Origin: Thermothelomyces thermophilus ATCC 42464
Taxonomy: Eukaryota > Ascomycota > Sordariomycetes > Sordariales > Chaetomiaceae
DNA: 64,000 bases
Assembly: GCF_000226095.1 (NCBI RefSeq)
Contig: NC_016473.1
Location: 4,526,001-4,590,000, forward strand
Reading direction: 5' to 3'
Made by a program: the position numbers and the translations under genes. Below the pieces are notes generated by a model, which was not told where the DNA came from, did not search any database, and worked only from the letters and a program-made list of their open reading frames with translations. This document shows positions 1 to 11,600 of this stretch, piece by piece; positions within the stretch are counted from its first letter, which is position 1, and each line of letters opens with the position of its first letter.

Positions 1-144
1 GCGCGGCTCGAGGAGCGCGTGAGCGAGCTGGAGCGCCGCGAGGCCGACAAGCGCCGCCGTCTCGAGCGCCTCGAGCGCGCCGTCGGCAGGATCGAGCGCG
101 TCAGGGGCGTCCTGGGCGAGGTGGACCGGCTGGGTAAGGAATAG
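1..144 (+). CDS. C-terminal end of an unidentified coiled-coil protein (partial)
   Basis: Frame 1 is open from the window edge to a TAG at 142-144, giving 47 residues that are almost all charged (Arg, Glu, Lys) with Leu, Val and Ile in heptad spacing, for example ARLEERVSELERRE and RLERLERAVGRIERV. This is a helical coiled-coil tail. The start and most of the gene lie outside the window, so neither family nor exon structure can be given. The reading frame is supported by GC-rich third positions and by the heptad pattern; the stop is followed by GA-rich low-complexity DNA that looks like 3' untranslated sequence. It is convergent with the PUS4 gene on the other strand. Confidence 0.55.
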   Translation, partial: ARLEERVSELERREADKRRRLERLERAVGRIERVRGVLGEVDRLGKE

Positions 145-678
145 AGGCAGGCAGACAGACACACAAACAGAGAGAGAAAAGGGGGGGGCTGGTCTCGGGA
201 ATTCAACTGATTACGGATTCCGGTATCAGGGAGAAAAATACCGAGAAAGAGAGAGAGAGAGATTCAAAGAAAAGAAGGAAGCAAAAAGAGAAAGATACTG
301 GGCCACCAACGCTGATGTCCATGGAGATGGGGATAAGAAAAAGAGCTCGAGTGGTTGGGTACGACTTACGTCAGGTTGCTGCATACTAAGGGTACGGACA
401 TTTTCGGGACGAACATACGGGATGGGACAAGAGGGCGAATTAAAAGGTTGCATGGCCACGGACACGGGTTGTACTTGTTTTTGTCTATCGGTAGGCGACG
501 GCGGTATATTCGACTCCCAATGCGCCAGCGCTGTCTATTTTCCCAAGTTTTTTGTTTTAAGCGTTGCTTCGAGGTGTCCATCAATGCGATTAATGCGACA
601 GCTCTAGACCGAATCCTCGGCCCTCGCTCTCACGGCGTCCTCTCCGAGAACGGGGCCAGGAGAGATGGGGGAACTGAA
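145..678. other. Convergent intergenic region, GA-rich
   Basis: This is the space between the tails of two convergent genes. It contains GA-rich simple sequence around 160-290 (runs of GAGA and an eight-G run) and then ordinary unique sequence. It probably holds the two 3' untranslated regions. Short open frames here have no recognisable protein character. Confidence 0.6.
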
Positions 679-2136
679 CTATGCAGCAGCGGCCGCGGCT
701 TGCTCCTTGTCCTCATCTGCCCGTTTGCTCTCTTCGGCCTTTCTCGGTGCGCTCCCGCCTTCGCTCTTGGTTGTTTCTTCCGCCTTCGCATTTGGGTTAT
801 TCCACAGTTCCAGCATGCGGCGCACCTTGGGGCCCCATACGTCCTCCCCCTTGAGCAGCTCGTCATACTCCATGCAGTTGTCGCTGCCGAGGACGAACTG
901 CCCCTGCCGTGTCCGACTAAGCTCCGCCATCATGGCGCCACAGCCCAGCTTCTCCCCCAGGTCGTGGCACAGGCTGCGCACGTAGAACCCCGACGTAACC
1001 GTCATGCGGATCTTGGCTGCGGCCGGCCCCTTGTCCTCCCCCCAGGGGGGGGGCGTGTCGGGCGCGGGCGGCGGCGGGACCAGGTCCGACCCCTTCCCCT
1101 TGGGCGGCAGGCTGCCCAGCGCGCCCGACATCATGGGCTCGGCGCGGCCCTCGTTGGTCTTCTTGCGCTTCTTGGTCGGCGGTTGCTCCCCCTGCTCGCC
1201 CCCCTGCCCGGGCGGCTGCTGCTGCTCGTCGGTGACCAGGCTGTCGACGCGCTCCTCGGCCTCGCGCTTCTTGGTGTTGTACTCGGCCAGCGCCCGGGCC
1301 TCCTCCTCGCGCTGCTCCGGCGTGAGCTTGGCAAGCTCGTCGGCCGTCGCGGCCTGCTGCTGCTGCTTGGCGACGCGCCAGACCGAGTCGACCAGGTTCT
1401 TCTCGACCTGCTCGGCCTCCTCGGTCGGCCAGCGGTGGTTGTGCGTCCCCGGCTCGTACCACTCGACGAGGTCGAGCTCGGCGACCTCGACCTCGCGCGT
1501 CTCGATCTCGCGCGGGATCGGCTTGCCCTCGCGCGCGTACTCGTACAGCGGCTTCCCTTCCATCTTGAGCGCCGAGTAGAGCGGCGGCATCTGGCGGATC
1601 TTGCCGCGGAAGCCCTCGAGGGCCTTCTCGACGGCCTCGCGCGTCAGGTCGTCGTAGCGGCCCTTCTTGATGATGCGGCCGGTGCGGTCGTACGTGTCGG
1701 TGCTCGCGCCGAAGAGGACGACCGTCTCGTACGTCTTGGTGCAGGCGAGGAAGTCCTGCAGCGACTTGGTGCCCTTGCCGACGCCGAGGATCAGCACGCC
1801 CGTGGCCAGGGGGTCGAGGGTGCCGCCGTGGCCCATCTTGACCCGGATGGCCTGCTTCGCCTTGCTCCGCCGGTGCTTCTGGTACCGCGACTCCCTCTCC
1901 CGCAGGGCCCGCTCCTGCTCGATCAGCGGCGCGAAGAGGGCGGACGGGTTGAAGTACTCCTGGCAGTCGCGGATCACCTGCGCGGAGCTCATGCCAAAGG
2001 GCTTATTGATGGCTTAATAACCCAAGTTAGACGGGGCGACACAACAACAAAAAAATAACCGAATAAATTCCAAAGTCACGGCGACGGGTTATCGATACAC
2101 ACCAAAGACGCCCTCGAGAACCTTGTTGGCGGCCAT
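679..2136 (-). CDS. PUS4: tRNA pseudouridine-55 synthase, TruB/Pus4 family
   Basis: Pseudouridine synthase that isomerises U55 in the T-loop of tRNAs. Two exons: 2136-2103 and 2012-679, with a 90-nt intron (donor GTGTGT). The join yields MAANKVLEGVFAINKPFGMSS, restoring the family's GVFAINKP start; the Met at 1992 alone would remove this segment. The product is 455 aa. Catalytic motif GGTLDPLATG at residues 74-83 carries the nucleophile Asp78. The PLYSALK motif follows near residue 155, and the C-terminal SGFYVRSLCHDLG motif lies at 352-364. Residues about 208-343 are a family-atypical low-complexity insert (poly-Gln, acidic, Pro-rich) containing a basic PTKKRKKT stretch that could be a nuclear signal. 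The tail ends in poly-Ala. Its 5' end is divergent from the RFTS-domain gene. Confidence 0.93.
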
Positions 2137-2852
2137 TTTGGCAAGTCTGGGAAGCCTCATAAGGATTACGTTCTGGAGCCACCAAATTTCAATTCATCGA
2201 CGGCGCGAGAATCGGGTCAACAAACACCTCTCCTGTTCGACCAATGCGGAATGCTAGGCTCGGAGGAGCAGACCGATATTGCGCCGAGGCGCCCTTGGAC
2301 AGTGCAAGAACCTTAGTGTACGGATCCGTACTTTAAGGTGAGGTAGGCGGCTTCGAGGTGCAAAAAAAGAACCTAAAAGGGCCTTTTCGCCGCGATTAGA
2401 TCGCAGCTTATCGATTGGCGGTAAGAGAGGCCCACTTCTTAGGAGTAGAAGTTGCGGGTACTTTTCTTCAGTGGGCTTGCCATCTTCGTGTATGGTAGGA
2501 TCATGATTGATGAGCAAAGTACCTTATACTTGGGATACTTGGGATGCTACGTAACCAAGCCCCACTTCCTCCGGCCCGCGCTGAAAGTTGTCGCGTCAAC
2601 TAAAGTTAGTGGCGTGCCTGTGAATACCCGCGTAAAGAGCCGGCGCATTACTTCCGTACTGTGCCTACTTTCTTTCCAACCACCGAAGGCGTGCGTGGGC
2701 TCTCTGAACAGGCCCAACCACGAATCTCGGCCTAGGTCGAGAAATCGAGGAGATACCACGCCAAAGTCAAGAAATGACCCTCCCTAAGGGCCCATAATCG
2801 TATTGTTGCATTTTCTCTTCCTCCCAATCGCACGATCTCGCTGATCGGTACG
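2137..2852. promoter_or_regulatory. Divergent intergenic region between PUS4 and the RFTS-domain gene
   Basis: About 0.7 kb separates two divergent start codons, so it must contain both promoters. I see no clear TATA box, repeat or RNA gene. Short open frames on both strands lack protein-like composition. Confidence 0.5.
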
Positions 2853-5294
2853 ATGGCGGGCCGACCTCGACGCCGTAGAGCCTCGTCGACTTCGACTACC
2901 GCACCCCTCGACCACCCACAGATCCGGTGGACCAAGGAGTCCTTGGTACTTAAGCCGGCACCGCAACACGTGCCAGATAGCGAATGGCCGTGCTACGTCC
3001 TGACCGATGCGACCATATACCGGAGCGACGGCAAGACGCTAGCGAACCCGCTCCTCGTCCACCTCGAGGGGCCTCTGATCGTCCGCGGTCTCCTCGAGGT
3101 GGACGAGGATAAGCTGGTCCCCAACCGTGAGCAAAAAAACAAGCCGATTCCCAGGCCGCATCCCCACGCTGACTTAGCCAAGTCGTCAGGTCGAGCGTAA
3201 GGGCCGCCTACATCGAAATACCCCGTTCGGACCGATACTCGATCGGGGACGGGCCCCTCGTCCTGTGGGTTTCGGGCGCCGCGGGCTGGTTCGAGATACG
3301 ACCGTCAGCCCGATATCTGCCCATGTACGAGCAGGTCCGAGAGGCCATCACCCTCTACTACAGCGCGTTCGAAGTGTACGAGGCCTACGCGCAGGCGTGC
3401 GGCGGCAAGAAGAAGTCGCGAAGACCGCCGCCGCCGAGCCTGGACGAAGTGTTCCTCAAGTACGCCGTCAGGGCTGGCGACGGGATCCTGCGCCACGAGG
3501 TCGAGGCTCTGTGCCATAAATGGGCCGACTTCCTTATCCCCCATTTCGACAAGGAGGTCGACCTGGACTGGAACACAACACGCTTTGCGAAGTGGCTGCG
3601 CGACTCCCACCCCGTACGCAATTGGCCCCATCCTTTTCCCTTCGGGTTCGCTGTTGTGGCTAACGATGCCCAGGACGTACAAAAGAGACTGGCCGACATC
3701 GCGCGCCGAGCGGCTTTACCCCCGCCGCCCCCGTCAGAGTCGCAGGAGTCTTCTTCTCGAGATCAGGCGACGGGGAATCGGGGAAGCAGGTCGGCAAGGT
3801 CAGGCAGCCGAAGTCTCGAGGTTGAAGACGGCGATATGCGAGGTTCTGCCCCGAGCCGCTCGCGCAGTCCGCAGTCGAAGTCTGCCAACAGACCCAAGCC
3901 CAGAACGAGCGGAACCCCGGTGTCACTGCCGGAGAAGTACAGGCAACTCACCCACCCCATTAGCTCCAAATCGTCTCCCGCGCCAGCGGAGACCCCCAAG
4001 ACCGATACGCCGAGAGACACGCCCACCTCCAACGTCGACCACGAATCCTCAGTCGACCGGCTTCTCGAGATCCTTAACGAGGTCGCGAGCGAGGTCGACA
4101 TCAAGAAGGCGGCACCATCCAGGATTCACTCGGCCGTCTACTTCAAGTGCAAGGTCCGCGCTTACTCCGGTGGTAAGGACATCCTGGCCTATTATGCTAA
4201 GGACCTGCTGCCACGCCTGGGCCCCGAGTGGAAGGGCACCATGTCGTATCAGTGGCTGGCCGACGCCGCCAAGCGGCCCTGGAAGCCGACGGAGCCCATG
4301 GATCCGGATAAGATTCCCGCCCAGACACTCCGGCGAGAAAAGTCGAGCGCGACCTCCAAGGCGAGTTCGACAACAAGACCGGCCACGCAGCTTCCGCCGG
4401 CCATCAACCTCAAGGCAAAGACGAAAAGCGCTTTGCAGCATGACAGCGACTCGGAAGCCGAGTTTGCGGATCTGTACGCAGGCCCGCAGCGCGGCCGTAG
4501 TAGGTCTGGGAAAGCGGCAACCCTGCGGCTGGCGACAAGCTCCAAAAAGCGCCCGCGGTCCGACCTCGACGACCAAGCTAACGGTGGCCATCGGAGCGCG
4601 AAGACGGCTAAGGTCAACCACCTTATCAGCGACGAGGACGACCTCGAGGACGATGTCGAGGACAAAGAGACTGGTGATGACGAAGTCGCGGCCGGCGAGG
4701 AGACGCTCGTCGATTCGCGTCTGCCCGTGCCCGAGGGCGCGGTCCGAGTCGTCGTGCACGCCGAGCGGCTGCCCACGACGGTACCGAGCGGGCCCGATGG
4801 CACCTGGACGTGCGACCAGGAAGGCTGCACCTATGTTGTCAGGTCGGCCGACGAGCAGGAAGCGCAGGATCTGATTCGGGAGCACTTCCGCGACCACGAG
4901 GCCCAGGCGGAGAAGATCAGTCTAGCGGTCAGGGAAAGCCGCGGCCAGATGCCCATCAAGTACGCTTACTTTCCCCCTATTCTCTTGCTCGTCCATATGC
5001 ACAACCCCAGCCTCGAGCGTACATGACCTCGAGCAGAACCTTTATTGGTTACTAGTTGCTCATTCGCAGGCCCAGAGGGCTCTGCCACCGACCTACTACG
5101 CCGTGGGCAGTCAAGTTCGGCTATCCACCTTGCTTTGAGAACCCGCGCAGCTCTTGGCGGCTCAAATGCTAATTGTCAACAGCCATCTCCTCAGCAAGAT
5201 TCAAGCGCTCGGCAAGACGGCTTTGTTCAAGAAGCGGGATACGCTCGATGACAAGCCTGTGCCCGCACCCGTTAAGAGACGACTGCTCGTCTAA
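2853..5294 (+). CDS. Nuclear protein with DNMT1-type replication-foci (RFTS/RFD) domain and a C2H2-like finger
   Basis: Proposed exons 2853-3126, 3183-4959 and 5183-5294 (720 aa). Intron 1 has donor GTGAGC, a GCTGAC branch site and acceptor AAG; the nearer TTAG would keep a frame with an early stop. Intron 2 (donor GTACGC, acceptor CAACAG) joins MPI to NHLLSKIQALG and gives a sensible end at KRRLLV. Residues about 45-210 resemble the fungal DNMT1-RFD family: WPCYVLTDATIY, then SVRAAYIEI, YSIGDGPLVLWV and AGWFEIRPSARY. In DNMT1 this fold targets the enzyme to replicating chromatin. No methyltransferase motifs are present. The middle is Ser/Arg/Pro-rich and acidic, probably disordered. Near the C-terminus, TWTCDQEGCTY plus EHFRDHE gives a C-x4-C...H-x3-H arrangement. 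Exact function is unknown; the family call is from recalled motifs. Confidence 0.75.
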
Positions 5295-5652
5295 AAGGCC
5301 AAACTATCCTCTCGGGGAGCCCGGCTGCGATCTCCCTTGTCGTTGAATACGAAAGCGTCTTTTGTTTTGATTCATGTAAATGGCACTATGCCCATGCATA
5401 GCATGACGAGGACAATGGGATATGTGGTTTGCAGGATGGGACCATCTGTTCAAGGCGTTTGGGGGTAGGTTTGCTGGCATGGTAATAGAAGGTGTTCGAC
5501 ACATTGCTCGACGGGAATCAGGGCGCGTGGATCATGATTGGTTTTCGTGTCGGCCTCCTCGGAGGCCAGGGAGCTCGGCTTGTCCACTCTCACACTCTGC
5601 AATGCAACAACCTTCCGCCTCGTATATCATCCAGCTGCAGGGCTATCCTCTG
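5295..5652. other. Convergent intergenic region
   Basis: About 360 bases lie between the stop codons of two convergent genes. No repeat, RNA gene or protein-like frame is visible; it presumably holds the two 3' untranslated regions. Confidence 0.5.
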
Positions 5653-6437
5653 TTACGGCTTCGCAAAGGACATGACAGCATATCGGAAGCTCCCGTTCGC
5701 ATACCCTCTTCTCATGGCGCGGAAGGCCTGCAAGAAGGCGATGCCGTCTCTTCCCTGACTAAAGGCAAATGCCCACAGCGAGGGATTCTGCACCAGCGAC
5801 CACGAGATGTCCCTGGACCGGTCAGTGCGATGCTCCAAGGAAGAGCACAAGAAGGGGAGGGGAGGATACATACCAAGTCTTGCTTACATCCTTGCTGATA
5901 TCCTTCGGCCCGCCCAAAACCTTCAAGCCAGCATCCGTAGCCAGGCCCACGTACTCTTGCTGCGTGCACAACGGTGGGAGAAGCATGCCATCTGCATCAT
6001 GAGCGTCGTCAGCACAACCACAAACTTGTATTGGAGAGGAAAGGGGTACAATGGAGAATAAAGTTAAAAAAAAAAAGATGGGAAGATGAGGCGGGAGAAC
6101 GGACCCTCGATAGGCTTGATATCCGCCTCAAAGACACCGTCCTCCAGATCCTCGGCCTTGAACCAGTCCGCCAGCACCAGTTTCCCGCCGGGGCGGAGCA
6201 GCCGGTGCGCGTTGCGGAAGAACAGGACCTTGTTGGGGAAGTGCGAGAGCGCTTCGCTAATCCAGACGACATCGAACAAACCCTGTCCCCCGTTTCCTCC
6301 GCCTTCGCGCCCAGGCGACGACGCCGACGCCGACGCCGACGAGGTCGAAGAGGCGAAGTAGTCGCCCATCTGCTCGGCGTCGAGCTCGACAAACCGCACC
6401 TTGCCGCCCTTGTCGCCGAGCGGGATGAACCCGTCCG

Positions 6438-6468
<31 letters not shown>

Positions 6469-7101
6469 GCTCGCCGCCGCCGCCGGCGGGGCATCCAAGC
6501 CCGGCCCACGAGCAGCAGCAGCAGCAGCAGCGGCGGCGGATCTCGACAACCTGCTCGCGATCTGCACCTGCTTCCCCGAGATCGTGATGCCCGTCACGGC
6601 CGCGGCCAGGGCAGAAGCCAGGTAGCGCGTCGTCCCGCCGATGCCGCACCCGACGTCGAGGATGCGCAGCTGCTTCTCTTCGCCATTGCCATCCCGCTCT
6701 TGCGGGAGCAGGCCGGAGATGGAGAGCAGCAGGCGGATGAGGTTAAGCTGGGCCGTTTCCTTGGAGTCGTTCGCTTTGGATGACTCGGTGGGCCAGTATC
6801 CGTGGTGGATGTGTTCACCCCTTTTTTTTTTTTTTTGTTTGTTTGTTTTCCCGGATCAGCGAAGGTGAGGGCCGGCACCAAGGGAGGGAAAGGGGGGGCT
6901 CAGGGGGAAGGTGCGCTTTTACCACAGGTTCAGGTAGTAGTCGCTGGCGAGGTCGTAGTGCAGCTTGATGCGGTCCTTGAGAGCCTGCATCGTGGTGTGT
7001 GCGAGGCCCAGAGGCGTGTCATATTGCTTGCTGAGGTCTGTCGCCTCGTCGCCGCCAGAGGCTTGGGCAGTCGAAGGGGTGGTCGTAGTACCGGTAGACA
7101 T
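5653..7101 (-). CDS. Class I SAM-dependent methyltransferase, gamma-tocopherol-methyltransferase-like
   Basis: Four exons: 7101-6923, 6820-6105, 5991-5874 and 5812-5653; introns of 102, 113, 61 nt between them start GTAAAA, GTCCGT and GTATGT. All phases agree and give 390 aa. The first intron restores YYLNLWGEHIHHGYW, a hallmark of this small-molecule methyltransferase group. Motif I, LDVGCGIGG, is at residues 114-122 and binds S-adenosylmethionine; VWISEALSHF and LLRPGGKLVLADW are the later Rossmann strands. The C-terminus (DGMLLPPLCTQQEY, AFRAMRRGYANGSFRYAVM) is typical of fungal homologues. Residues about 150-190 are a lineage-specific Ala, Gly and Asp homopolymer insert. The substrate cannot be told from sequence; no biosynthetic cluster surrounds it. 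Confidence 0.85.
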
Positions 7102-7709
7102 GACGAATCGGTGCGCTAGGGTGGTCTGTCTCTGAATTCCAATCTGGATGGAAGTGGTGGTGGAGTTGAAGTTGCCGAAGATGCAAGGGGGGGGGCCGCA
7201 ATGTAAGTGTGGCTCACTAGTCCGTAATCTGTACAGAGAATGGTAGTGAAAGATTAAGGCAATTGTAATGAGGCACCTCGAGTACTACTACACTAGTGTT
7301 GAGTTGAAACTTCCCAAGGCAAGCTCAAAGCAGCTGTATGTATATACGAAACACTGGTAATACGCTGCCGTGCCTGCCAACCTTCCACAGCCACGGCAGG
7401 CGCCCTGCACCGTAGCAGTGCATCACTGGAGCTCGCGATTGGTCGTCGACCTGTGGAAGCGATAATTACGGCCACAATGCATCTACAAGTACGGATTAGA
7501 CTATTGAATTCATGGCTGAAAGACCCGATCGCCCAATCTGGAATTTGAGTGGAAAATGCCAATGGAATCTGTGATCTCAACAAGAGTGATTTATAATACC
7601 CCCTGATTCTAATACTCCCTGATCCTGGATCGGTTGGCCGTTAGACGGCGCGGTGGTCTGGGACATTGGTGAAAAAAAAATTCAGGCTGCGAGAAAAAGA
7701 AATGCTCAA
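7102..7709. other. Upstream region of the methyltransferase gene
   Basis: About 0.6 kb between the methyltransferase start and the tRNA 3' end. It should hold the methyltransferase promoter. A nine-G run lies near 7187-7196. No other feature is seen. Confidence 0.45.
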
Positions 7710-7824
7710 TGACTGGAGCGCGATTCGAACGCGCGCCTCTTGCGAGAGTAGAATGCACCCCACTCAGTGGGGAAGAACATGAAATTCTTGAGTCTACCGC
7801 CTTAGACCACTCGGCCATCCAGCC
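7710..7824 (-). tRNA. tRNA-Leu(CAA) with a 33-nt intron
   Basis: The minus strand folds as a tRNA: acceptor stem GGCTGGA with TCCAGTC plus discriminator A, D-arm GCCGAGTGGTCTAAGGC, anticodon stem GTAGA with TCTAC, a long class II variable arm with a CTC-GCAA-GAG stem, and T-arm GCGCG-TTCGAAT-CGCGC. The anticodon CAA (7788-7790) reads UUG leucine codons. The intron (7754-7786) sits one base 3' of the anticodon as expected and carries a hairpin, CCCCACTGAGTGGGG. The A box and B box are the internal RNA polymerase III promoter. The CCA end is not encoded, as is normal for eukaryotes. Confidence 0.95.
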
Positions 7825-8676
7825 ATTTGATGCTAGAGCGAATCGAAGCTGGCCTACAGGAATGCCGCAGCACACCGGTTCTGGGAATGCTTGGGGGTTT
7901 CTGACGACGGCAAAACAAAAGCAGGCATGGACTTCAGCAGAACAAGCAATCAATTTGATCCGTGTTCATGACACGTATCCTTACAAGCACAGAGTACATT
8001 CTCATTTCAAACAGTAAGTATGTGGGCTCAATGCTCCACTCGCGTGCCAGTGAGCTCTAGGTCTGCTACTGCTTGCTACAAAATTTCGAAGGCTTCCAAT
8101 TCATGACCCCCTTTAAAGCTCCAAGGGCTGCGTTCGCCTAAGTCCACAGAGTAACAAAGGGAAAAAGGAAAAGAAAAACAAAAATCCTATTACACATTCT
8201 AGAAACGGTACGAGCACGTACTCATCTACAAACACCGTGAATCTCGTCCTTCTAAGAATCTGTGATATGTGTCGCATAATAATAGGCTCGAGCCCAGAGG
8301 ATCTCATCTATCATAGCATCAAACATATATATACTTCCGTAACCAAAGAGAGCCGGACCAAAAGAAAAGGAAATAAATAACTTAATAAGAAAAAAAGAGA
8401 AAATAATTCTTTCCAAGATCTCGTTGCACTCATTCTCCCCCTGGCTCTCGCATGTCAAGCAAGAAACCACCCGCCTAGGTCGATATAAGACAGAATAAGG
8501 GAGGGCGTTCGTCCATCTCCCCGGGTATCCCTAATAAGCAGATAAGCAGCAGTAGTATATAGATAACCCACCAAGCACCGCTTTTTCAGCACCTTGCCGT
8601 CTATCCATCCGTTTCGTTCATCCATCCATCCAGCCATCGCCCGTCCATCCACGTCCACACACCCTCCCCCCCCCTT
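7825..8676. other. Intergenic region between tRNA-Leu and kinesin 3' end
   Basis: About 0.85 kb. The right part (about 8100-8676) is A-rich and lies directly downstream of the kinesin stop, so it is likely the kinesin 3' untranslated region. A CCATCCAT-type short repeat is near 8600-8660. No coding signal is seen. Confidence 0.45.
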
Positions 8677-11600
8677 TCACCAGCCGCCAACCCGCGGGCT
8701 GGCGGTCCCACTCGGCGTCCCGCTACTCATGCCAAAGCTCTGATCGATCTTGGTAACCCAGTCCATCTTGTCGCGCTCGCTGCGCGCCGCAAACAGCCAA
8801 GTGTTATCCGTCCCGTAGACGGCAAACACCCCCGCCTGCAGCCGCTCGCTGAGCCTGCTGATCCCTCCTGCCCCTCCTCCTCCTGCTGCTGCTCCTCCTT
8901 CACCGCCCGCGCCGCCGCCGCCGCCGTACCTGCTAGCACCACCAGGCCTGCCGCTTCGGGCCCCGCTGCTGCTGCTGCCTGAACCGCTGCCGCCCGGCCA
9001 AAGCGAGGCGATCAAGCCTCCCGCCCCACCCGACGACGGCGGCGGGGAGCGAACCGCCGACCGCGAGGGCGAGGGAGACAACCCCCTCCTCGGCGTCTCG
9101 AAGCCCCCGCCGATCGCCCCCGGGCCTCCGCCACTACTGCCACCGCCGCCACCGCCGCCTTCATCCCCCCCCACGTCCACGCCTTCGTCGGCGGCGTCAT
9201 CCCCCCCGTTCAGATTCAACAAGCCCAAGATCCCCGGCTGGCTGTCCACCCTCGCGTTCCTCAAACTCACCACCCCGACCTCCTCTCCCGACCCGACCGA
9301 ATGCACGTGCAGGTACGGCCGGCGCAGTTCGACAAACCGCTTCACCCACCGCGTCGAGTCCGCGTTGGGCACGAGGAGGTACCCGCCCTTGAGGACCGAC
9401 GGGTTCTTGGGCACGCGGATGACCGTCGCGATCGACGTCGGCTGCTGGGCCGGAGAGAGAGACGAGGCGTCCGCCGGGGGGGCGCCGTCTTCGGGCGGGT
9501 CCGTGTTGGCGGGCGACAGAATTCGGAGCGAGGGGTCGGGGTACCGGAGCCAGAGGTTCAGACAACGGTTCAAGAGCTCCGTTTGATGCTCTGAGTATTC
9601 CGAAGGGTTTGGTTTCGGAGCTTGTGCTTCTTCTCCTTCTCCTTCTTCATCTTCTTGCTCCACCGGAGGGGAGGCGGTCGGCTCTTGCTCTTGGGGGTGG
9701 ATAGGGGGGTCCTTGGTTGTTGGCTCGGGCGACGCAGACGGGGATGGTTCAGGCGTATCATCCTTCAGGAGCTCCGCGATGGAGTCGTCGTCGGCGAGTT
9801 TCGGTGGAGGGGGCAGCTCTATGTCTTCGGCTCCTTGTTCGCCGTTCGTCTCCTGAATGTTGATCTTCTTTAGGAAGGACTGAACCGCCGCCATCTCGGC
9901 CATCATCTTCCGCTTTTTGCGGGAGTTTATGTAGTCGACCACGAGCGAGACACCACGGGGCGTCCAGGCCGTCAGGTTTTCCTCGCCCTTGACGTAATCA
10001 TGCTGGCTGCTCATCCGCCAGAGATCGCCCACCCGCTTGATCGGCGCCGGCCGCAACTGCAGCGTGAAGATGCCCGTCGCCGAGTGCACGATGCGGACGT
10101 GCTGGAAAAGCGACGAGAAGACGGACGTCTGCCGGACGAAGGACCGTGACAGGACTTGGCAGCACACGTTCATGGAGAACTTCATTGGCTCGGCTAACCT
10201 CTCGGAGCTGATCTCCCACGACACGGTCATCCGCACGCGGTACTTATCCGCGGTCACCCGGTCAAGGAGCAGCGAGTTGTGCAAGCTCGAGTCCCACTGC
10301 CCGATCATGGTGACGCTGCGGGTGCCATTTGCGTTGGTCCGGAACGACGGGCCAGACACCAGCTTCAGCGGGATGTCCGGGGTCGCGGAGCCCATGTCGG
10401 GCGTTTTGCCGGCGCTGTCCAGCAGCTGAACCTTGCCGGCACGCATCGCCGTGACGTCGTCCCACGGCAGCGCATCGCCCGAGCTGTGTGTGAGATTGAT
10501 GGCGATACGCCTCTGCAACCCCTGATGCAACTGAAAGGTGCCGCCGTCGAGCTCGCTGGTCTGGGTGACCTCCACGGGCACGTACTCGCCCTCCTCGTTC
10601 ATCTCGAGGATCTGGATGCGTGCCAGCAAGTCGTGTTTCTCCTCGGTAAAGAAGTGTGACTCGCTAATCCTGGCGCCCTTCTTGCCCTGCGAGTTGGGCA
10701 CCGCGTCCCGCATATCATCCCAGCTTAGGAGCTTATCCAAGTGTGTGGCCGACACCTTGGCAAAGATGGCCACGCGCAGGGTCGTCTGCGGGGGCGCGAA
10801 CAGGGGCACGCTCATGCTATGAACGCTCTCGAACCGGATCGGGCCCTCGTCAAAGTCCTTGATCATCTGCGTAGTGGTTATGCCGTCCTCGGAAATGCCG
10901 GGAATGAAGAGCTGTGCGTGCACCTCGGTCCCCTCGCGCTCCGCGAAGCCGACCAACTCGTGCATGACAATGTTGAACTTGAGCGTGTTGGACGGCGCCC
11001 GCGCGCTGGACGGCTCGAGCGATAGCTTGAGGATGCCGATAGCGTGCGTCGTGTACGGGGAGTAGACGTCGAGGGTGAAGTCCTGGACCCTGCTCTCGAA
11101 TACCGCCTTCAGGGGCACATCAACCTCCCCGACCAGAGTGTACTGCGGCATGCACGTCTCGATAAACGGGTTATCGAACTTGAGGTGCTGGGCATACTCT
11201 GGCTGATCGAGATACTGGTACATCTGCCGCATCTGCCTGACCCGGTCGTGGAGTTTCTCGATGCTCCACAGGTGAGCAACACTGTGCCGGTAGTCGATTA
11301 CGCGGACGCCGATGCACGGTTTCGGCGTCTCTTCAAGCGCAATATCATCTCCCTCGCCGGTCAGCCCGTTCAGGACCATGTCGTAGGATGAGCACAGCGT
11401 GTGCCCGACGTCAACCACGGTGAACTGGAACACGACATGTTCATCAAGCTCGTGGCTCATGACCTGGGCCTCCTTCAGCGTGGCAGCGTGTTGCAGGACA
11501 GCCTCGGCCATGCGCACATAGTGCCGGCTCCGCCAATGCTTGACTACGACCTTGGCCCGCTCAATCTCCTCCTTGGACAGCTTCGGTTTGGCCTTTGGGC

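Noticed and set aside
355-2058. Long plus-strand open frame of 567 codons opposite PUS4
   Set aside because: It is the GC-rich shadow of PUS4: Arg/Leu-rich, without domains, while the minus strand has all TruB motifs and a phase-matched intron.
5974-6783. Plus-strand open frame of 269 codons with Arg and Ala runs
   Set aside because: Shadow of the methyltransferase exon 2; the homopolymers come from reading its Ala/Asp repeats on the wrong strand.
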